This document shows, piece by piece, positions 32,158-40,044 of a stretch of DNA of 45,759 nt. The position numbers and the translations under genes are program-made. Location of the stretch: positions 1 through 45,759 of the forward strand of contig CAZBNU010000004.1 in NCBI GenBank assembly GCA_964493075.1. Direction: 5' to 3'. The DNA is from SLFT01 sp964493075. GTDB lineage: Bacteria > Hydrogenedentota > Hydrogenedentia > Hydrogenedentales > CAITNO01. Positions within the stretch are counted from its first letter, which is position 1. Each line of letters opens with the position of its first letter. The notes beneath the pieces are model-generated. The model had not been told where the DNA came from and did no database searches. It worked only from the letters and a program-made list of their open reading frames with translations.

Positions 32158-33468
32158 ATGCGTACCTTTACACGACGTGATTTTATGCGTCATTCTTCCA
32201 TGGCATTAACAGCCTCTACACTTGCCGGAACAGCCGTATCGGGAAGGGCGTTGGCAAACGACAAAATCGTTGTAGGCGTAGTCGGTGTGGGCGGCATGGG
32301 CCGCGGCGATCTATCCTGCTTCCTGCACAACGACGATGTGGAGTGCGCCGTAATATGCGATGTTGATGACAAGCAACTCGCTGAGGCCGCAAAGATGGTG
32401 GAGGGGAAATGCGGCAAAGCACCAGAGATGGTGAAGGATTTCAGGCGTGTTATAGACCGCAAGGACGTTGACGCGGTGATTGTCGCCACCCCTGATCACT
32501 GGCATGCGCTGCCCACCATTTACGCCTGTCAGGCGGGCAAGGACGTCTACTGCGAGAAGCCGCTGGGTGCAAGTATAGACGAAGGGCGCGCCATGGTGGA
32601 GGCTGCACGGGACAACAACCGCGTCGTCCAGATGGGCACCCAATGGCGCAGCGGCACCCACTACCGGGATGGCGTGGAATTTGTGCAATCCGGCAAAATC
32701 GGCAAGGTGCGGCTGGTGCGCGCCTGGTCCTATCTGGACTGGCTCGGCGGCGTTGGCAATCCACCCGATTCCGATCCGCCCGCAGGTGTAGACTATGACA
32801 TGTGGCTGGGACCGGCGCCACTGCGCCCCTTTAACCCCAACCGCTTCCACTTCAATTTTCGTTGGCACTGGGACTATGCGGGAGGGCTGATGACCGACTG
32901 GGGCGTGCATCTCCTTAATATCTGCCAGTGGGCAATGGGCCATGAAATGCCGCGCAGAGTGAGTTCAACAGGCGGCAGGTATGTGGTGGATGATAATACA
33001 GAGACGCCGGACACGCAGGTCGCCATCTATGAATTTGAAAAATATTCTCTCGTCTTTGAACACCAGATGGTCGGCGGACTGGGCCCGGGCGGACAGCCGC
33101 ACGGCATGTTATTCTGCGGCTCCGAAGGCACGGTCATCATCAACGAAGGCGGCTGGGAATTTATCCCCGAACCAAAAAAGAAAGACTTGGAACCCATTAA
33201 GGCGCCTGCCGGCGGCGATGCGCGTCCGGCGCATATCCGAGATTTCCTGGATTGCATGAAGACCCGTGAAAAGTGCGTGATGGACTTTTCTGTGGGTCAT
33301 TTTGTGTCCACGGTGGCACATCTGGGCAATCTGGCGTATCGTACCGGTTCGGAAATTCATTGGGATGCCGAAAACGAAAAGGTGGTGGACAATCCAGCCG
33401 CTGACGCCCTCGTTGCATACCAGTATCGGAATCCCTGGAAACTTCCCTACAGTCGTCGTCAGGGATAA
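32158..33468 (+). CDS. Tat-exported Gfo/Idh/MocA oxidoreductase
   Basis: A 436-residue NAD(P)-binding oxidoreductase. It begins with a twin-arginine signal (TRRDF at 5-9, then a small-residue hydrophobic stretch, ALA-ND cleavage near 33), so it is likely exported folded with its cofactor. The Rossmann GVGGMG is at 43-48, and EKP at 133-135 is the family motif. The C-terminal part has the large substrate domain (WHWDYAGGLMTDWGVHLLN). Such Tat-type members are abundant in Planctomycetes and relatives and may act on sugars, including deglycosylation. The start is ATG 32158 with AGGAG nine nt upstream. An in-frame ATG at 32125 would push the RR motif too deep. The HzsA-like gene follows after 14 nt, so the two are one unit. 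Confidence 0.93.
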   Translation: MRTFTRRDFMRHSSMALTASTLAGTAVSGRALANDKIVVGVVGVGGMGRGDLSCFLHNDDVECAVICDVDDKQLAEAAKMVEGKCGKAPEMVKDFRRVIDRKDVDAVIVATPDHWHALPTIYACQAGKDVYCEKPLGASIDEGRAMVEAARDNNRVVQMGTQWRSGTHYRDGVEFVQSGKIGKVRLVRAWSYLDWLGGVGNPPDSDPPAGVDYDMWLGPAPLRPFNPNRFHFNFRWHWDYAGGLMTDWGVHLLNICQWAMGHEMPRRVSSTGGRYVVDDNTETPDTQVAIYEFEKYSLVFEHQMVGGLGPGGQPHGMLFCGSEGTVIINEGGWEFIPEPKKKDLEPIKAPAGGDARPAHIRDFLDCMKTREKCVMDFSVGHFVSTVAHLGNLAYRTGSEIHWDAENEKVVDNPAADALVAYQYRNPWKLPYSRRQG

Positions 33469-33482
33469 CAGAAGGTTACTTA

Positions 33483-36251
33483 ATGCATATTTTTAAAACA
33501 ATCTGCGTGGGTATTGCGACTGTATTTTATTTCTGCTTTGGTGCTACAGCGGAATACCCGAACTTCATTCGGGCATCCTCCATCCATCCGGAAGACTTTC
33601 CTGCCTGGTATGCCTTTGACGGCGAACCGGACACTCGCTGGGCAAGTCGTCCGAGTGACAAAACGGAATGGATTCAGATTGACCTCGGCCGTATGATGCC
33701 CATAGGCGACCTATCCATTGCCTGGGAACATGCCTGTGCCGTTAATTATGAAGTGCAAATTTCCGACAACGACACGGAATGGAAAACCGTCTTTCATTGC
33801 ATTGATGGGAAGGGCGGCACAGAAGGCGTATCCATACCACCGGATACCAGTGGTCGTTATGTGCGTATTCTATGCAACCCTCCCGGTACTCACGGGTTGT
33901 TTTCTATCTGGGAAATATCCTTCTTATTAGAAGAAAACAGTCGTGCTGTTCATGAGCAGATGGCCCTTTTTGAGCAGCAACAACGGCAACGCACCCGTGC
34001 CGCCCGGGCAAAAGTACGCCAAGCGCTGAAAGACTCCGGCATAAAAGAAATTGTCTATGTCACGCGCAGCATATACGAGGACGGGCATTGGTACGCCAAT
34101 ATCAGTTACTTCGCCCCGGACGCATCCCACAAAACCTATGTACGCGGCAGCGGCATGTTTATTCTTGATGTGGAGCGTGGTGAAACGCGGCCTTTAATCG
34201 AAGACCCGGAGGGGACGCTGCGCGATCCTGCGGTACATTACGATGGGGAACACATCCTCTTTTCGTGGCGGCGCAACGACAGTGAAACCTTTCATTTGTA
34301 TACCATAAAAAGGGATGGTTCCGAACTTACCCAGATTACCGACAGTGCGTATGACGATATTGAACCTGCCTGGCTGCCGGACGGCGGTATTGTTTTCATA
34401 TCCAGCCGCTGCCGACGCTGGGTAAATTGCTGGTTGACCCAAGTGGCAATTGCACACCGATGCGATGCAGACGGTGGCAATGTGGTGCCTCTTTCCGCGA
34501 ATGTTGAACACGACAACACCCCGTGGCCCCTGAACGATGGCCGCATCCTGTACACGCGCTGGGAATACGTGGACCGCAGCCAGGTGGATTACCACCACTT
34601 ATGGGCCATGAATCCGGACGGCACCGGTCAGATGACCTTTTTCGGCAACCTCCATCCCCCCGGTTTGTATATTGACGCCAAGCCTATCCCCGGATCCGAT
34701 GAAGTACTGCTCATCAATTCTCCCGGTCATGGAGCAAGAGAACATGTGGGGCATGTAGCTCTGGTTGATGTAAGTCAAGGACCTGACCATTTGCCTGCCC
34801 TACGCAATATCACCGGCAACGGCTATCGCGACCCCTACCCAATCAATGACAGCACCTTTCTCGCTGCAGAAAGAAACAGCATTGTCCTGCTTGACCGGTC
34901 GGGCAATATTGAAACACTCCATCGTCTTGGAAAAGAGGCGCGACGGGATGAAATCCATGAACCACGCCCCCTTTACCCACGCGAACGCGAACCCATTATT
35001 CCTGCCAGAACCAACTACGATAAATCCACCGGTTTCCTGATGTTGGCCAATGCGCATCTGGGCCGCAATATGGAGGGTGTCGAACCGGGAGACATTGCGA
35101 AGTTACTTGTGGTGGAGTCTCTGCCCAAACCTATCAACTATACCGGCGGCATGGACCCGCTCAGTTACGGCGGTACCTTCACACTGGAACGCATCCTNNN
35201 NNNNNNNNNNNNNNNNNNNNNNNNNNNNNNNNNNNNNNNNNNNNNNNNNNNNNNNNNNNNNNNNNNNNNNNNNNNNNNNNNNNNNNNNNNNNNNNNNGAT
35301 GTGTTTGACTACCCGCGTGACATTCAACCGATTCTCGACAGGCACTGCCTGGGCTGCCATGATTATGAGGCCCACGAGGGCTATGCTTTCGGTCCCCGTG
35401 CAGGCGGCGTGATCCTCAGCGGCGACCGCGGCCCCATGTTCTCCCATAGTTATGCCTCGCTCACCGTGTATGGACAGGTTGCGGACGGGCGCAATCGCCC
35501 TGTCAGCAATTACCCGCCGCGCACACTCGGCGCGGTAGCCAGCCCGATTATGCACAAGATTCATGAAGGACACCACGGGGTACAGCTATCCACACTGGAA
35601 ACAGATTACATACGTTATTGGATCGAAACCGGGGCTGCCTATCCGGGAACCTATGGTGCATTGGGCGCAGGATGCATAGGCGGCTATCATAAAAACGAGC
35701 AGATTGAAACCGATTATGACTGGCGGGAAACTATCCGTGCCGCCGAATTCATAAAGAACAGATGCGTCTCCTGCCACCAGGGCGCCATGCAGATTCCCAC
35801 GGCGTTGTCCCACGAAAACGGGCTTTCTTTCTGGCGGCCCGAGTGGGATGATCCCCGACTGAAACGCGCAAGACATCTCGCATTTAACTTATCCCGTCCG
35901 GAACTGTCTCTTATGTTGCTTGCGCCCCTTTCCGTTGAAGCGGGTGGTTACGATCTTTGTCGCACGGACGACACCACGCCGCCCGTGTTTGCCGACAAGA
36001 CCGACCCGGCCTATCAGGCAATCCTCGCCATGTGTAAGGCAGGGGAGAAGCGGCTCGGGGAAATCAAACGCTTCGATATGGAGGGCTACCAGCCGCCTGC
36101 CCCGTACATACGCGAGATGGTGCGGTATGGCATCCTGAAGGAATATGACGGAACATCCCCTGTGGACTTCTATGCGCTGGACAGGGCCTATTGGGAATCC
36201 TTCAGCCAGGAGACGGCATTGCAACACCCTGCGTATACCCCGAAACCGTAA
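33483..36251 (+). CDS. Secreted HzsA-related protein: discoidin, beta-propeller and two c-type haem motifs (contains gap)
   Basis: About 922 residues as assembled. A signal peptide (to about 24) is followed by a discoidin-like F5/8C domain (about 25-150, with WASRPSDKTEWIQIDLG). Next comes a PD40/TolB-like propeller carrying the hydrazine synthase alpha middle-domain pattern (EHDNTPWPLNDGRILYTRWE). C622-x2-C-H and C761-x2-C-H (RHCLGCHD and NRCVSCHQ) are c-type haem sites. HzsA is one subunit of hydrazine synthase in anammox bacteria, but related proteins are common in planctomycete-like heterotrophs with unknown roles. The start is ATG 33483 with AGAAGG eight nt upstream. The reading frame happens to continue across the 100-N gap at 35198-35297. 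It is cotranscribed with the Tat-type oxidoreductase. Residue numbers after the gap are approximate. Confidence 0.9.
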   Translation: MHIFKTICVGIATVFYFCFGATAEYPNFIRASSIHPEDFPAWYAFDGEPDTRWASRPSDKTEWIQIDLGRMMPIGDLSIAWEHACAVNYEVQISDNDTEWKTVFHCIDGKGGTEGVSIPPDTSGRYVRILCNPPGTHGLFSIWEISFLLEENSRAVHEQMALFEQQQRQRTRAARAKVRQALKDSGIKEIVYVTRSIYEDGHWYANISYFAPDASHKTYVRGSGMFILDVERGETRPLIEDPEGTLRDPAVHYDGEHILFSWRRNDSETFHLYTIKRDGSELTQITDSAYDDIEPAWLPDGGIVFISSRCRRWVNCWLTQVAIAHRCDADGGNVVPLSANVEHDNTPWPLNDGRILYTRWEYVDRSQVDYHHLWAMNPDGTGQMTFFGNLHPPGLYIDAKPIPGSDEVLLINSPGHGAREHVGHVALVDVSQGPDHLPALRNITGNGYRDPYPINDSTFLAAERNSIVLLDRSGNIETLHRLGKEARRDEIHEPRPLYPREREPIIPARTNYDKSTGFLMLANAHLGRNMEGVEPGDIAKLLVVESLPKPINYTGGMDPLSYGGTFTLERIXXXXXXXXXXXXXXXXXXXXXXXXXXXXXXXXXXDVFDYPRDIQPILDRHCLGCHDYEAHEGYAFGPRAGGVILSGDRGPMFSHSYASLTVYGQVADGRNRPVSNYPPRTLGAVASPIMHKIHEGHHGVQLSTLETDYIRYWIETGAAYPGTYGALGAGCIGGYHKNEQIETDYDWRETIRAAEFIKNRCVSCHQGAMQIPTALSHENGLSFWRPEWDDPRLKRARHLAFNLSRPELSLMLLAPLSVEAGGYDLCRTDDTTPPVFADKTDPAYQAILAMCKAGEKRLGEIKRFDMEGYQPPAPYIREMVRYGILKEYDGTSPVDFYALDRAYWESFSQETALQHPAYTPKP
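35198..35297. other. Assembly gap, 100 N
   Basis: Exactly 100 N inside the HzsA-like gene. Its true length is unknown, so the intervening protein segment is missing. Confidence 0.99.
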
Positions 36252-36977
36252 TCACCTGCGTAGTGTCCAGTCGGCGCTGCTGTACTTGGTACGGGCAAGC
36301 AGTTTCACTTCCTGTGTCTCTTCCGGCAACAACTCCTCGGGAAAAACGCCCGGAGCAAAAACCTCGCGGATACTTTCGCGCAGCATATCGGGCTTCAAAG
36401 GCAATGCGCCGACGAAGGCCTGGTGTGTGCGATCGCCCCGGTACTCCGGACGTTCTTCCGGCTCCAAGAGGTAACGCGACATCATGTCGTGATTCACCTT
36501 GTATATCAAGGTACCATGATGCAGACAGGCGTTACGTCTGCGGCGCTGCGCATTCCCTGAAATTTTCAACCCATCCACCGCCAAATCCGATATACCAGCA
36601 CGGTTTATCACAACACCTGTACTCCGGATCGCCGCCTCCACTTTACCAAGGATATATTCGTAAGAAGCATGCAGATCAGCCACTTCCGGATAAGCATCAT
36701 AACGCAAGGCTACTGCATAGTTCAGACAGCCGGTTCCCTGCAATACAGCGCCTCCTGCGGAACACCGGCGCATCACCGGTATGGCATCACGCAAGCAATT
36801 GAAATAGTTCACCACCTGACGGTAACGCTGGCCGGAACCAATGACCACAAAAGGTACGGGGCTTTCCCAGAACCTTAGTGTATCGGGAGTGCGTCCCTGT
36901 TCAACGCTTTCCAGCAGAACCTCGTCCAATGCAAGGTTGTTGGCAGGATCTGGATAAGCAATATCAAGCATTCGCAT
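36252..36977 (-). CDS. Lipoate/octanoyl-protein ligase family (LplA-like)
   Basis: A 241-residue enzyme of the biotin/lipoate A/B ligase fold that attaches lipoate or octanoate to carrier lysines. The lipoyl-AMP binding landmarks are RRCSAGGAV (70-78), GLKISGNAQR with K138 at the place of the catalytic lysine of LplA, and HHGTLIY. It lacks a separate C-terminal accessory domain. It could therefore be LplA-like, LipM-like (octanoyl transferase) or similar, which sequence alone cannot settle. The start is ATG 36977 with AAGGTG about nine nt upstream. A longer reading to 37133 covers leader sequence only. Its stop abuts that of the HzsA-like gene (36251/36252). It is divergent from gcvT, whose operon product GcvH needs lipoylation, which gives its likely job. 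Confidence 0.9.
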   Translation of the reverse strand: MRMLDIAYPDPANNLALDEVLLESVEQGRTPDTLRFWESPVPFVVIGSGQRYRQVVNYFNCLRDAIPVMRRCSAGGAVLQGTGCLNYAVALRYDAYPEVADLHASYEYILGKVEAAIRSTGVVINRAGISDLAVDGLKISGNAQRRRRNACLHHGTLIYKVNHDMMSRYLLEPEERPEYRGDRTHQAFVGALPLKPDMLRESIREVFAPGVFPEELLPEETQEVKLLARTKYSSADWTLRR

Positions 36978-37049
36978 AAATAAATCACCTTCGTTTTCTG
37001 AAGTTAGTAGTGCAAGTATACCAGCGTTCCCAGTAAAGAAACAGCGTAG

Positions 37050-37078
37050 TTGCATTTTCCTGTTCAATATGGCATAGT
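37050..37078 (+). promoter_or_regulatory. Predicted sigma70-type promoter of the gcv operon
   Basis: TTGCAT (37050-37055), a 17-nt spacer and CATAGT (37073-37078) would start transcription near 37085, a few nt before the first stem of the ZTP-type riboswitch. Confidence 0.5.
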
Positions 37079-37093
37079 ATAGCCTAGATTTGG

Positions 37094-37178
37094 TCATGTC
37101 GTGACTGGCGAGTGTCTGCGTGGAGTCAACCACGGTGAAGCGACATGATTCCTGTTCGCCGTTCGCCTGGGCGTTTTT
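37094..37178 (+). promoter_or_regulatory. ZTP (pfl-type) riboswitch upstream of gcvT
   Basis: A perfect 8-bp outer stem (TCATGTCG, 37094-37101, with CGACATGA, 37141-37148) encloses the conserved GTGACTGGCG and a CGTGG/CCACG hairpin (37119-37134). After a short linker come the conserved GCC and GCCTGGGC elements (37158-37172), where TCGCC can pair with GGCGA (37107-37111) as the pfl pseudoknot. A T5 run at 37174-37178 follows a short CGCC/GGCG stem, so transcription termination is a possible output. ZTP riboswitches sense the purine intermediate ZMP/ZTP, a sign of low 10-formyl-THF, and control one-carbon genes. Recognised by consensus, not by a covariance model. Confidence 0.85.
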
Positions 37179-37190
37179 GCAATGAAAAAG

Positions 37191-37209
37191 GTATCATTGT
37201 GTGTGATAC
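37191..37209 (+). other. Hairpin just before the gcvT ribosome-binding site
   Basis: GTATCA (37191-37196) pairs with TGATAC (37204-37209) around a 7-nt loop. It lies between the riboswitch T-run and the GGAAAGG of gcvT. It may belong to the riboswitch's expression platform or modulate translation. Confidence 0.45.
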
Positions 37210-37228
37210 GGGCATGGAAAGGTGAACA

Positions 37229-38320
37229 ATGCGGTATACACCAATCGCAGGCGAATATGAAGGTAGCGGGGGGCGGGTTGTTGATTTTCACGGCTGGGGG
37301 CTTCCGATTCATTTCACTGGCATTATCGAAGAACATTTGCATGTACGTTCGAAAGCGGGTATGTTTGACTGCTCCCACATGGGAGAATTTCTTATCCATG
37401 GCGTAGCGGGTATTGCCGCTTTAAGCGACTTGGTTATTGGCGACCTCATTGGTTTGCCGGTGGGTCGTTGCCGGTATACGGCGCTTTTGCACGATGATGC
37501 TGGCATCATTGATGATTGTGTTGCGCTGAAACTATCAGATGAAAAATTGATGCTGGTAACCAACGCGGGCGCCCTGGAAGAAGTGACGGCGCTACTCGCT
37601 GATCGTATTCCCGGGATTGAAGATATATCAGAGGCGACTGCAAAAATAGACATTCAGGGACCCCTTGCGCTTGAAGTAATGCGCGCTGCCGGGTTCGCGG
37701 ATGTACAACGCCTCAAATTCTGGACAGGCATGTGTGTGAACGAAGATATTATTGTCGCCCGTGCTGGCTATACAGGCGAACTTGGCTATGAGATTTATTT
37801 GCCTGCAGGTGCTGCGGCTTCTTTGTGGCGGACCCTATGCAGTAATCCGGATGTAATGCCCTGCGGTCTGGGCGCCCGTGACACTTTGCGCACCGAAATG
37901 GGGTATCCTCTGAGCGGACAGGATGTCACAAGCAACAGAACACCCCTGGAAGCAGGTATGAGGCGTTTTATTGCCTGGGATTCAGAGTTTCCGGGTAAAG
38001 CAAGGCTCGAAGCACAACGCGATGCAGGCGGCTACCAGACGCTTGTGGCGTTGCGCAGCCCAGACCGACGCGCGCCGCGGCATGGTTACATGTTGGTGCA
38101 GGACGGCAAACCGGTTGGTGAAGTTACCAGCGGCACCTTTGGTCCCAGCGTTGGCTGCGGCATTGGGTTGGGCTATGTACCGATTGAATTGGCTTGTGAA
38201 GGCAGGGTCCTGCAGGCAGGACCCCGTGCCCAAACTGTTATTGTTGAAACACCGCCCCTCTATAAACACGGGGGCGGCCGTAACCCCGTTACACAAATTA
38301 AGGTGGAGAGCAAATCATGA
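37229..38320 (+). CDS. gcvT: Glycine cleavage system T protein (aminomethyltransferase)
   Basis: Transfers the aminomethyl carbon from GcvH to tetrahydrofolate, giving 5,10-methylene-THF and ammonia. It has 363 residues, standard for GcvT. Typical segments are RYTPIAGEYEGSGGRVVDFHGW, MFDCSHMGEF, ARAGYTGELGYEIYLP (folate site) and ARDTLRTEMGYPL. The start is ATG 37229 with GGAAAGG upstream. It is first in gcvT-gcvH-gcvPA-gcvPB, under the ZTP-type riboswitch. It overlaps gcvH by 4 nt (ATGA). The L protein (dihydrolipoyl dehydrogenase) is not in the window. Confidence 0.96.
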   Translation: MRYTPIAGEYEGSGGRVVDFHGWGLPIHFTGIIEEHLHVRSKAGMFDCSHMGEFLIHGVAGIAALSDLVIGDLIGLPVGRCRYTALLHDDAGIIDDCVALKLSDEKLMLVTNAGALEEVTALLADRIPGIEDISEATAKIDIQGPLALEVMRAAGFADVQRLKFWTGMCVNEDIIVARAGYTGELGYEIYLPAGAAASLWRTLCSNPDVMPCGLGARDTLRTEMGYPLSGQDVTSNRTPLEAGMRRFIAWDSEFPGKARLEAQRDAGGYQTLVALRSPDRRAPRHGYMLVQDGKPVGEVTSGTFGPSVGCGIGLGYVPIELACEGRVLQAGPRAQTVIVETPPLYKHGGGRNPVTQIKVESKS

Positions 38321-38703
38321 ACCCGGATACCCTGAAGTACACGGAAGAACACGAGTGGATAATTAACGTGGAAGGCATTCACATTATCGGTATTACCGAA
38401 TATGCCGTAGATGAGTTGGGAGAAATAACCTTTGTGGAATTGCCCGAGATCGGAAAGAGACTTGAGCGGGGCGAGGATATTGCGGTAGTGGAATCAGTGA
38501 AGGCTGCCAACGATATTTATGCTCCAGTTTCCGGCACGGTGGTGGAGGTGAACGACGTTCTGGAAATGGAGCCGGACCTGATCAACCGCGACTGCTATGG
38601 GAAGGGGTGGATAGTCAAACTCAAAGAAGTCAATGAAGAGGAATACGACGACCTGATGGACGCCCGTTCCTATCGTGGATATTTGAAAACAGTTGAGGGC
38701 TGA
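38317..38703 (+). CDS. gcvH: Glycine cleavage system H protein
   Basis: Lipoyl carrier of the glycine cleavage system, 128 residues. The lipoylated lysine is K62 in AVVESVKAANDIYAPVSG, the family signature. The N-terminal KYTEEHEWI and GITEYAVDELGEI are also diagnostic. The start is ATG 38317, four nt inside gcvT (ATGA). A lipoate ligase gene lies on the opposite strand upstream of the operon and can load it. gcvPA follows after 48 nt. Confidence 0.97.
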   Translation: MNPDTLKYTEEHEWIINVEGIHIIGITEYAVDELGEITFVELPEIGKRLERGEDIAVVESVKAANDIYAPVSGTVVEVNDVLEMEPDLINRDCYGKGWIVKLKEVNEEEYDDLMDARSYRGYLKTVEG

Positions 38704-38751
38704 ATCTGAAATTTCGTTGCGGAACCCTTGATTTACCGCGGAGATCCTTTT

Positions 38752-40044
38752 ATGGATTGGACAGCCGTTACAAAGCCCGAAGAGCAGGACATGCTCAACG
38801 CTATAGGCGTGGAATCTTTGGTGTCTCTATTCGACGTGATTCCCGAATCGTTGCGTCTGCGTTCCTGGGAGATGCCTGCGGGAAAAAGTGAATGCGCACT
38901 TCAAAGGGAATTTCAGGCACTGGCTGGGCGCAACCGCACCGACCTCGTCTGTTTCATGGGCGCGGGCTATTACGACCATTATATCCCTGCGGCAGTGGAC
39001 GCGCTTTCGAGCCGTAGCGAATTCTATACTGCCTACACGCCCTACCAGCCGGAATGTTCCCAGGGCACGTTGCAGGCTATTTACGAATATCAATCGGTTA
39101 TCTCTCGTCTGACGGACATGGAATGCGCCAATGCCTCTCTCTACGATGGCGGTACGGCGACATTCGAGGCGGCTGTCATGGCATCCCGCATTACCGGACG
39201 GCGCCGTATTGTGGTTGACGATTCGCTGCATCCCCTCTGGCGTTGTATGCTTGGAACCCACGCGGCGGGATCCGTACTTGAAATCGAGGACGGTTCTGAA
39301 CCGGTTGGCGATGATACCGCCTGTGTCATTGTGCAGAATCCTTCCTTTATGGGAACGCTTCACGACTACACTGATCTTGCAGCACGCTGCCATGAGGCGG
39401 GCGCGCTCCTGGTGATGGCGTTCAATCCTGTTTCGCTGGGGCTGGTCCGGACGCCCGGGGCCATGGGCGCTGATATTGCCGTGGCAGAGGGTCAAAGCCT
39501 GGGGTTGCCGCTGGGGTTTGGCGGCCCCTATCTGGGCATCCTCGCTACGCGCAAAAAGTATATCCGTAAAATGCCGGGACGCATTGCCGCCGCTACCACC
39601 GACGATGCGGGAAGACGGGGATACGTACTTACCCTGCAGGCGCGGGAACAGCACATCCGTCGTGAAAAGGCGCTGTCGAATATCTGCTCGAATCAGGCAT
39701 TGTGTGCATTACGCGCGTTGATACATTTATGTCTCCTTGGTAAGCAGGGACTGCAGGAAACAGCGCGCGCGTGCCATGCCAAAGCGTCATATCTCAGGTC
39801 GAGGATGGATTTTGCACACATACTGAACAACGGCCCTGTTTTCAACGAATTTGCGGTGCGGCTGCCGCGTAGTGCAGAGGCGGTGACGACGGCGTTGCTG
39901 GACAAGGGCTTTCTTGCCGGAATCCCCCTGCATGCGCTGGGACGCGGCGGGCCCAACGACTTGCTGGTGGCAGTCACCGAAAAACGTACACGGGCAGAAC
40001 TGGACGCCTTTGCGGATGCTCTGCGGGAGGCCTGTCATGAGTGA
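38752..40044 (+). CDS. gcvPA: Glycine dehydrogenase (decarboxylating) subunit 1
   Basis: N-terminal half of the P protein, which decarboxylates glycine with PLP together with GcvPB. It has 430 residues. Landmarks of this split form are FMGAGYYDHYIPAAVDAL, YTAYTPYQPECSQGTLQAIYEYQ, NASLYDGGTATFEAA and the GLPLGFGGPYLGILATR loop. The start is ATG 38752 with GGAG eight nt upstream. A TTG at 38728 in frame is less likely. It overlaps gcvPB by 8 nt. The split PA/PB form is common in Gram-positive, planctomycete-like and many environmental bacteria. Confidence 0.95.
   Translation: MDWTAVTKPEEQDMLNAIGVESLVSLFDVIPESLRLRSWEMPAGKSECALQREFQALAGRNRTDLVCFMGAGYYDHYIPAAVDALSSRSEFYTAYTPYQPECSQGTLQAIYEYQSVISRLTDMECANASLYDGGTATFEAAVMASRITGRRRIVVDDSLHPLWRCMLGTHAAGSVLEIEDGSEPVGDDTACVIVQNPSFMGTLHDYTDLAARCHEAGALLVMAFNPVSLGLVRTPGAMGADIAVAEGQSLGLPLGFGGPYLGILATRKKYIRKMPGRIAAATTDDAGRRGYVLTLQAREQHIRREKALSNICSNQALCALRALIHLCLLGKQGLQETARACHAKASYLRSRMDFAHILNNGPVFNEFAVRLPRSAEAVTTALLDKGFLAGIPLHALGRGGPNDLLVAVTEKRTRAELDAFADALREACHE

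Noticed and set aside
33483..36251. Hydrazine synthase proper (anammox)
   Set aside because: Only one HzsA-like protein with added discoidin domain. No HzsB/C or hydrazine dehydrogenase genes. Relatives occur in non-anammox bacteria.
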